The notes under the pieces were generated by a model that saw only the letters and a list, made by a program, of their open reading frames with translations, did not search any database and had not been told where the DNA came from. Below are positions 14,535 to 22,100 of a stretch of DNA of 23,967 bases, piece after piece (positions within the stretch are counted from its first letter, which is position 1; each line of letters begins with the position of its first letter). The position numbers and the translations under genes are program-made. Origin of the DNA: a candidate division CSSED10-310 bacterium (GTDB lineage Bacteria; CSSED10-310; JAFGJC01). Location: contig JAFGJC010000473.1 of NCBI GenBank assembly GCA_016929305.1, positions 1 to 23,967 on the forward strand, in the 5' to 3' direction.

Positions 14535-17500
14535 GTGAAAAACCCAGGATTTGTAAAGTATTTTATACTATTCTGTGCGATGTGTTTTTCCGCGGGAAAT
14601 CTTCATGCGGCTTTTTGTGACTGTTCAAAAGGAACCGGCAGACCGGCTCTTGTCCCACCTGGTCTTTTGCTGTTTGATGAGGATGAGTCGATCAGCGAGT
14701 CCGAAGAAGCCGCCATGAGAGATGAATGGTTATCAATGCAGATCGCAAAACCCAACTCTGTCTCGCAAAACAAAATGAAAAATCAGCGATATATGACAGA
14801 TGTTTTACAAATAGATGTTGAGCGTATTGATGGATATGCCGACAGAGACGGGTTGTTCAACGCCAGTGATCCTTATATAAAGATATGGTATCAATCGCCG
14901 GCCAGCGGATGGCAATTCTATGGCAATTCTGAAATTGTCGAAGGATGCGATGGTGAAGCCTGCGATGCTGTTTACAACTATCAAGCCAGAATACCTATCA
15001 CTCGGGACGGATTATACAACACAGCCATAGAAGCCTGGGATGATGATGGTGGCAGCAGCGATGAACTCCTAGGAAAAAAAGATTTTTCACAAATTCCGGT
15101 TAATGGAATGGATATGGGATGGCGATTACTGGATGATCACCCGGATTGGAATTGCTGGGCAAAATTTCGGATTCGATATGAAGATAATGGGATTGATAAC
15201 CCTGTCTGGACATTTTTCCCGCCCAATAATCCAACATCTTCAGCTCAATTTGAATGGAACCTGCCGCCGGACAGATCAGGAATTCACCATACTGATATTC
15301 ACTTCAGCCTGGATGATACGTTCGGTAATGCAGACGATAATGTATTCCGCGTATGGGGAAACACAAACACGCTAACGCTTGACCAAAGCCAGACACTGGC
15401 TGATGGAATTTACTTTTGTGCCATACGGACAATGGATAATTCAGGATATGTCAGCGATTACATCGTGTATGACGGCACATTAAACTGGTTGGACCCCACG
15501 CCTGTTCCTCCCACGATAACTCCGACACCGACACCAGGTCCCAGCACCCCCACTCCGGCTCCCGGTGCCTTTATGGTCGGAAACATCCGTATCTATTCCG
15601 ATTTTATCGATGATCTTGGTAATGGAAGGTATCGCGCAAGGGGAAATATCCAAATCAACGATCACGTGCGTGTCGAAGGCTCGGAAGCGGCACTAATTCT
15701 TACGACAACTGGAACCCCATGGATTGATGGACAGGGAACCGTCGTATTGAGTGATATCGATGTACCGGTTTTTGTCGGTGATTTCGATATTGAACCGGTT
15801 GCTGGCAATCCGGAATATGGAATTGTCCAGCCCGGTCAATTCACCTCATTGATCCTGGAAATACTCGGGTTCTACTTTCACGGACAACCGATTGATCTAA
15901 TTGTCAATGTCGTTGAAGGCTGGATTTACTGCGAAACACTCATCGAAATCAATATACCGGAGATCGGATTGCATGTGAGTCACGCTGATTTCATATTGGA
16001 CTGGATGGGAAATGTCAGCGGCACCGTGACCGGTTTTTCGTTCAATATAGCAAATATTACGATTAGCTTTGATCAAGGATATTTTAATAATAATGGCATA
16101 CGAGTTGATTATTTCATCATAACACTGCCTCCTGAACTTGGTGGAGGTTATACTGAAGCCTGGGGATTGAATATAACACATGACCGAATCTGGTTCAGCG
16201 CTGCCCATATTGTGCTGCCGGTCATTCGGATTGAGGGTGGATTTGAAATAACAGGTTTTAACCCCAATACGGGTCCGGAAGCATGGATCGAACATTTAAA
16301 GTTGCCATATACGGGATATAAATGGTGCGTTGACGGCCGATTACGGATACCCAATTTAGGCGATGCCGGTCCGTGCGGTATTGAAACGACCTTTTCCATA
16401 TTTGGCGACCAGCTTCAACAAGCATGTGTCAGTTTCGAAGGCTGCGGGCTTCAAATCCCCATCGGAAGCACTGGTCTGTTCCTTTATAAACTCGGCGGAT
16501 GTATCACTTTCAACAATCTCCCCTACCCGGATCCCATCAATCAGTGTGCCGTCGGAACGATTTACGATTGTAATGACGACGTTATTACATGCTGTAATTT
16601 CAATTATCCTGACTCTATTACCATCAAACTGTTAGCCGGTCTGCAGGGAGGTCCGGATATCTTGGGATATAAAGCTGTTCATGCCGATCCTTTGTGGCTT
16701 GATATCAATACAGGATGGGGTGTCGGTGGCGGCGGTGTCATTCGAGTTGTGGATAATTTTGAAGTCGGCGCAGGACGCGTTTGCGTGAATCCGGCTGGCG
16801 TGCGTGTCGATGGTTATGTTTCTATTGCGATCATTCAAGGTCAACTCTACCTTATGGTAACACCCAACCATGCCGAAGGAAGTATCAGGGGTTCCGTGAC
16901 AATACCTCCGGGTGATTACTGGTTCTTCCAGATTGATGAACCGATCAATTTAGGGCAATTCCTGCTGCTCCTGGGGTATTATTTTGTTCCTGAAAGTGAT
17001 TTCTGGGACTCAGGAGTTTGGAGTACATGTCAAAACTCCTACTGTGCCGGGATGAAATACGGTGTGTTATATTCGCACGAAATTTTCGGTCAAATATTGT
17101 CGCTCGCTGTCGATCAGAATATGAATTTTTATGCTTGGATTGACCTGAACTTCTTTGCCTGGATGACCGTTAATCCGGATGGAACATATACCGTTCAGGG
17201 TGATGCGATTCGCTGTGAAAACATGTTTGCCACAAACGATTATACTGAAATACCCATACAAATTCCTGAAAACATGCATCGAACAATGTTCACATTGAAC
17301 CATACCGGTGGCAATCCAAATCTTCTCTTAAGAAAACCTGATGGCTCCATTGTATCACCTTCCACCGTGGATAATGTCAAAAGTTTCTACAGTGAGCGTG
17401 ATGGGTGGCGATTCTACTCCATACGCAATCCTGAACCCGGACTCTGGCATTATATCGTTTATGATTTAGATAATGTCTCTTCCTATACGGTTCAGTTGCT

Positions 17501-19187
17501 TCAGGGTAACCAGCCTCCGGAAGTAAATATCGAATCCGTTATCGTTGAAGATGCCAGAGCAAAGATAACATGGTCGGGTACAGACCAGGATGACCCTGCT
17601 CTGGTTAGTCTGTACTATGATACAGACAACCAGAACGCTGATGGTGTCCCTATAGCCATGTCTCTGGGTGCAGGAGCGGTCGACAATACAACGCATTGGG
17701 ATCTGAGTGGTATTCCATCGGGCAGTTATTACCTGTACGCAAAAATCGAAGACGGGAAAAATGCACCCGTTATTACTTACTATGATCAGCCAGTGCATGT
17801 CTCCGATTCAATACCACCCTTATCGCCTGAAAAACTCGATGGGAATGCCGGTGATGGAACTGTTCACTTATGGTGGGAATCTCCTCCGGATACCGATATC
17901 TGGCGATATGAAATAAGATTCAATCCCGTTGACGCTTCTGATGAAGAAATTCTTATGGCATCGGGAACCGACCTTTTCATCTCTGGATTACAAAATGGAA
18001 TACCTTATCGGTTTATTATCATTGCCGAAGATCTTTCACATAACATGAGTGCGCAATCGAATGAGCTGATTCTTACACCCAATGAATATGGTGATTTAAC
18101 ACCGCCCAATAACGTCTTGGAGATTGACGGTGAGTGTGCTGACGGAATGTCTGTTTCGATAAACTGGGCACCGCCATCGGGGGAACAGGTATCCTATTAT
18201 CTGTTATCATATGGTTTGAAATCGGGTTTGTATGGCGGGACAGAAGCACGACAGGGAGCATCTCCCATACATATTGATGGATCGGTGACAACGTACGTGC
18301 TTTCGGGACTGACCAAAGGCAGAACTTACTGCTTTTCCATTCAAGCTGTTGACGATGCCGGCAATATTTCAGATTATGGCACGGAAGTCAAAGTTTCCGT
18401 GCTTTCAAATCAAGATGATGACATGGACAACCTGCCAGATGACTGGGAAATTTTCTATTGGGCGTCAATAACACCATCCGCTGCTGGCGATTACGATGGG
18501 GACGGATTGAGTAACATGCACGAATACTTGTTGTTATCCAATCCAAAGAACAGAGATACTGACGGCGACAGAATCGATGATTTCAATGATGCGCATCCCG
18601 CAGAATCGACTGATATCGACAATGACGGAATCAGCGATGACTGGGAGTTGTGGTATGCGATTTCAGACGCCATGGGTGATCCTGATCAGGACGGGCTGAC
18701 GAATCTGCAGGAATACGTATTTAAAACCAGTCCACATGACATGGACAGCGACGGTGACGGGATCGGGGACAGAGAGGAATTCGATAACGGATCTGATCCT
18801 TCAGACCCGGATGACCCAAATCCACGATGCCAGAACATAGGTGTCTCTCTCGAAATGCCGTCACATGTATTCCATACGGGTGATCCATGCTATCTGCATG
18901 CGCAGCTTTGCAACGCTTTTGAAATTCCTGTTCCCGAATTGCAATTTTTTGCAGTTCTTGAAGCTTATGGGAGTTATTTCTTTGCGCCATCCTGGACAAC
19001 AGATCTTGATTTCTGGACTATTGGAATCAATCCGGGCCCTCATGATGTAACCATCATTCCTGAATTTGTATGGCCAGCCGATGTCGGATCAGCAGATAAT
19101 CTTGTATTTTATGGCGTCCTTACCGATCCCTTGATTCATCGTGTCGTGGGCGACTATGACACATGGGAGTTTAGTTGGCGGCCATAA
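14535..19187 (+). CDS. Giant secreted multidomain protein (C2-like, FN3-like, TSP3/EF-type Ca2+ repeats, C-terminal module)
   Basis: 1550 residues from a GTG, with SD GGGGAGG (14519-14525) 9 nt upstream. Signal peptide 1-26. Residues 92-216 look like a C2 domain: IDGYADRDGLFNASDPYIK and AWDDDGGSSDELLG hold the usual acidic Ca2+ loops. A beta domain follows, then a Thr/Pro linker (about 320-345). Residues 345-893 are a long beta-strand-rich, Cys-containing region I do not recognise. Then a pre-peptidase-C-like domain (894-992), three Ig/FN3-like domains (993-1291), five thrombospondin-3/EF-hand-like loops (1293-1432, for example DYDGDGLSN, DIDNDGISDD and DSDGDGIGD) and a terminal module (1436-1550). 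This fits a surface or extracellular Ca2+-dependent adhesin or matrix protein; no enzyme active site is seen. The terminal module also appears at the window's first base. Confidence 0.8.
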   Translation: MKNPGFVKYFILFCAMCFSAGNLHAAFCDCSKGTGRPALVPPGLLLFDEDESISESEEAAMRDEWLSMQIAKPNSVSQNKMKNQRYMTDVLQIDVERIDGYADRDGLFNASDPYIKIWYQSPASGWQFYGNSEIVEGCDGEACDAVYNYQARIPITRDGLYNTAIEAWDDDGGSSDELLGKKDFSQIPVNGMDMGWRLLDDHPDWNCWAKFRIRYEDNGIDNPVWTFFPPNNPTSSAQFEWNLPPDRSGIHHTDIHFSLDDTFGNADDNVFRVWGNTNTLTLDQSQTLADGIYFCAIRTMDNSGYVSDYIVYDGTLNWLDPTPVPPTITPTPTPGPSTPTPAPGAFMVGNIRIYSDFIDDLGNGRYRARGNIQINDHVRVEGSEAALILTTTGTPWIDGQGTVVLSDIDVPVFVGDFDIEPVAGNPEYGIVQPGQFTSLILEILGFYFHGQPIDLIVNVVEGWIYCETLIEINIPEIGLHVSHADFILDWMGNVSGTVTGFSFNIANITISFDQGYFNNNGIRVDYFIITLPPELGGGYTEAWGLNITHDRIWFSAAHIVLPVIRIEGGFEITGFNPNTGPEAWIEHLKLPYTGYKWCVDGRLRIPNLGDAGPCGIETTFSIFGDQLQQACVSFEGCGLQIPIGSTGLFLYKLGGCITFNNLPYPDPINQCAVGTIYDCNDDVITCCNFNYPDSITIKLLAGLQGGPDILGYKAVHADPLWLDINTGWGVGGGGVIRVVDNFEVGAGRVCVNPAGVRVDGYVSIAIIQGQLYLMVTPNHAEGSIRGSVTIPPGDYWFFQIDEPINLGQFLLLLGYYFVPESDFWDSGVWSTCQNSYCAGMKYGVLYSHEIFGQILSLAVDQNMNFYAWIDLNFFAWMTVNPDGTYTVQGDAIRCENMFATNDYTEIPIQIPENMHRTMFTLNHTGGNPNLLLRKPDGSIVSPSTVDNVKSFYSERDGWRFYSIRNPEPGLWHYIVYDLDNVSSYTVQLLQGNQPPEVNIESVIVEDARAKITWSGTDQDDPALVSLYYDTDNQNADGVPIAMSLGAGAVDNTTHWDLSGIPSGSYYLYAKIEDGKNAPVITYYDQPVHVSDSIPPLSPEKLDGNAGDGTVHLWWESPPDTDIWRYEIRFNPVDASDEEILMASGTDLFISGLQNGIPYRFIIIAEDLSHNMSAQSNELILTPNEYGDLTPPNNVLEIDGECADGMSVSINWAPPSGEQVSYYLLSYGLKSGLYGGTEARQGASPIHIDGSVTTYVLSGLTKGRTYCFSIQAVDDAGNISDYGTEVKVSVLSNQDDDMDNLPDDWEIFYWASITPSAAGDYDGDGLSNMHEYLLLSNPKNRDTDGDRIDDFNDAHPAESTDIDNDGISDDWELWYAISDAMGDPDQDGLTNLQEYVFKTSPHDMDSDGDGIGDREEFDNGSDPSDPDDPNPRCQNIGVSLEMPSHVFHTGDPCYLHAQLCNAFEIPVPELQFFAVLEAYGSYFFAPSWTTDLDFWTIGINPGPHDVTIIPEFVWPADVGSADNLVFYGVLTDPLIHRVVGDYDTWEFSWRP

Positions 19188-22100
19188 ATGAGGGAAAAGC
19201 CATCTCAATTGATGCCAGATTCCGAGACAATTGATAACCGCTATCTGATTTCGGAAACCGTCTGGCACAGCCCAAACAGCTATATTCACAAAGCCACGGA
19301 TATCCTGAACGCCAGCACGTTCGTTGCTGTTAAAACAGTTAACCCTGAAATGAGCAAATCTCAGCAGGTTTACTACCGAAACCTTTTCCAATCAATGGCC
19401 AAATGTATGTATCCGGGACTGGTCCGCGTGCTGGATTTCGGAACGTGCCGCCAATCAGAACATCTCTATTGTGTCATGGATTGGATCAATCATACTCCCA
19501 TAAAAAAAATAAACTGGAAGCACACCCGCCTGCTGGATGTCGCCTTACAGCTCTGCAGAACTCTCGCATTTGTTCACCAATGCGGGTACATGGTTTGCGA
19601 TATCAGTGATACGCATGTTCTGATCGACACCTCCAATAATACCGTAAAACTGCTGAATTACGGACATCCTCTCACCTCCGGTGATCAGGTGGAATTGAGC
19701 CGGCGCAGAAGTATCTCCTCTCTCGCACCGGAATTCATTCGAGGTGAATCTATTGATTCACGCGCCGATCTCTATGCACTCGGCGTGTTCCTGTATCAAC
19801 TCATAACCGGGAAAAAACCCTTTCAGGGCACAGTTGGACAAATTATCAAGCATCATCTGTCTTCTTCACCCCCAACACTCAATCACCCGCAACTCAATCG
19901 GATCATATCGAGACTGCTGGCAAAAAATCCGGATGAACGTTATTCGTCCGCCGATACCGTCCTGGACGATTTGGAATCAATGGAAATTGACGGTTATCCC
20001 TGGATCAGCAAACAAAAAACACATGTGACTTACCGCGGCCGATTTGTTAATCGGCATGATGAATTACGTCAATTACGGGAAATCTGGGAATCCTGTGTTG
20101 AGCGAAAATCTGGATCGGTACTTTATTTGGAAGGTCAGGAAGGTGTCGGAAAAACCGCTCTTCTTCGACAATTTACATCAGAGATCAGAAATCAAGGTTT
20201 TCGAGTTTACGAAATTGAAAATCCGGAGAATTTCAACAAAGGTTTAGAGTATTTAATCGGATTCCCGGATGGTTCTTCCAGCAAAGATATGCTAATCAAA
20301 GACCTGCTCGATAAAAATTCGATTTGCCAGAACCCCGCCATTTTTGTCATCAACCAATATCATCTGGCACATTCAACGTGTCATGCAACGACCCGGAAAT
20401 TAGTAAAACTGCTGCAAGATGTACCCTGGCTGATTATTCTAGTCTACTGCTATGAAAAGATGAAACCTGATTCCAGTCTTTTCGATATTCTGGAATCGGG
20501 GAGTTCATTGTATCGCATCATGAAGATCACACCCTTGTCTGAACCGAGCACTCGGCGCTATCTTGCAGCGTTGTTGCAAAGTGACAGTCTTGCTGAAACA
20601 TTGTACCAACAGTTCAAGAAATATTCGGGCGGGACTCCCGCGTTAATGGAAAATCTTGTGGAAGATCTTATCCGGCAAGGAATACTCGTAAGGTATGCCG
20701 GGCGATGGGAGCTGGAAGATTTACAAGCCGTCAAACATTGTTTTCCGGAAAAAACAAGGCGCATATTCCAAAGAAAAATGGCATACCTCACTGCAGATCA
20801 TCAGAAACTGCTCGCCACAATCGCCATGTTCAATCTGCCTGTCACCATGGAAATTCTGGAGAAAATGCTGCCGGCATTCGATGTACAAGAAATGATCTCC
20901 GATTTATTACGACGCAGCCTGATAATACAAGATGATCAACTGGAAGCGGTTTCCTTCCATTGTTTCAATGATGATCTGCAGCAGATGATTTATCAGAAAG
21001 TTCCGGATGAAGAACGCCGGCAACTGCACAAGGAAATCGCCTTCATTGCCATGAAAAACCGATGGGATCCAGAACAGATCGCATATCACCTGTCGAAAGG
21101 GACGGATCCGCGTCAGGCTTCTGATGCAATCCTCAACGCTGTGGTTTTCTGTATGCACAGGGGAACATTCGACAGAGCTGATTATTGGATCAATGAAATA
21201 ATGCCTTTTCTGAACGAATTTCCGGATTCATTTAAATCGGAAGTATATTATCATCATGCTCATCTCTCACTGCTCAGACATCGAAATTCGGATGTCTTTG
21301 CCAGCTCAACCAAAGCCTTGGAACTCATGCCCCGAACACCGGAAACCGCTCCAATGCGAGCACAGTGTTACCAGTATGCCGGTCAAGTGTATTTCCGCCA
21401 ATGCAATTTCCCCAAAGCAATCTCTTCATTGAAAAACGGTCTGTTGGAACTGGAAAATTCCCCCAATAAAATCAGCGTGTCCATCATCAGTCTTCTGAGT
21501 ACGATTTATATCAAAACCGGGCGATACGATGAAGCATTTAGCGCAAATACCGATGCGGAACGTATTTTGAGAAAATTTTCAGATCCCGAAGACAGGATTT
21601 TCGGCAAATCTCTCACAATTTCAACAACTGCGGAGATAAATTATTGGAGAGGAGACTGGAAATCAGCCCAAAAACTGTTCCGCAAGGTCATGACCATCGC
21701 GGACAAGATGAGTTATAGTTTCTTCCAGGTATTTACCCGGAATAAACTGGCCACCGTTTACCTTGCCACAACAAATATTGCAAAAGCAGCAGCTCTTGTG
21801 GATCAAGCTCTTGAGATTTGCAACAATTCCGGGCTCAAATCGGAATCCGCCATCTGCTATAGACTTCTCAGTTTAATTGCTTACAAAAAGTCAGCTTATC
21901 AGGAAGCACTCCAGAACATCGACATCAGCATAATCGCAAACCAGCGTTATGAAAGGATCCTGGAAGTGCTTAATTGTCAGGTTTTCAAAGGCGAGATACT
22001 CCGGATCATGGGCAACCTTCGAACTGCATTGGAATGTTTCGAATCCATATCTGAAAAAATACGGAAATCCCAATGTGTCAATCTGCAGACGGAGTTATTG

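Noticed and set aside
15491..15565. Thr/Pro codon run as a DNA tandem repeat
   Set aside because: It is a protein linker of mixed codons without exact DNA repeat units.
18412..18830. Dockerin domain
   Set aside because: The Asp-rich loops are five TSP3/EF-type repeats without the paired F-helix spacing of a dockerin, and no cohesin is nearby.
19403..20247. Short open frames inside the megaprotein gene
   Set aside because: They are out-of-frame shadows of the continuous frame starting at 19188; none shows a motif or SD.
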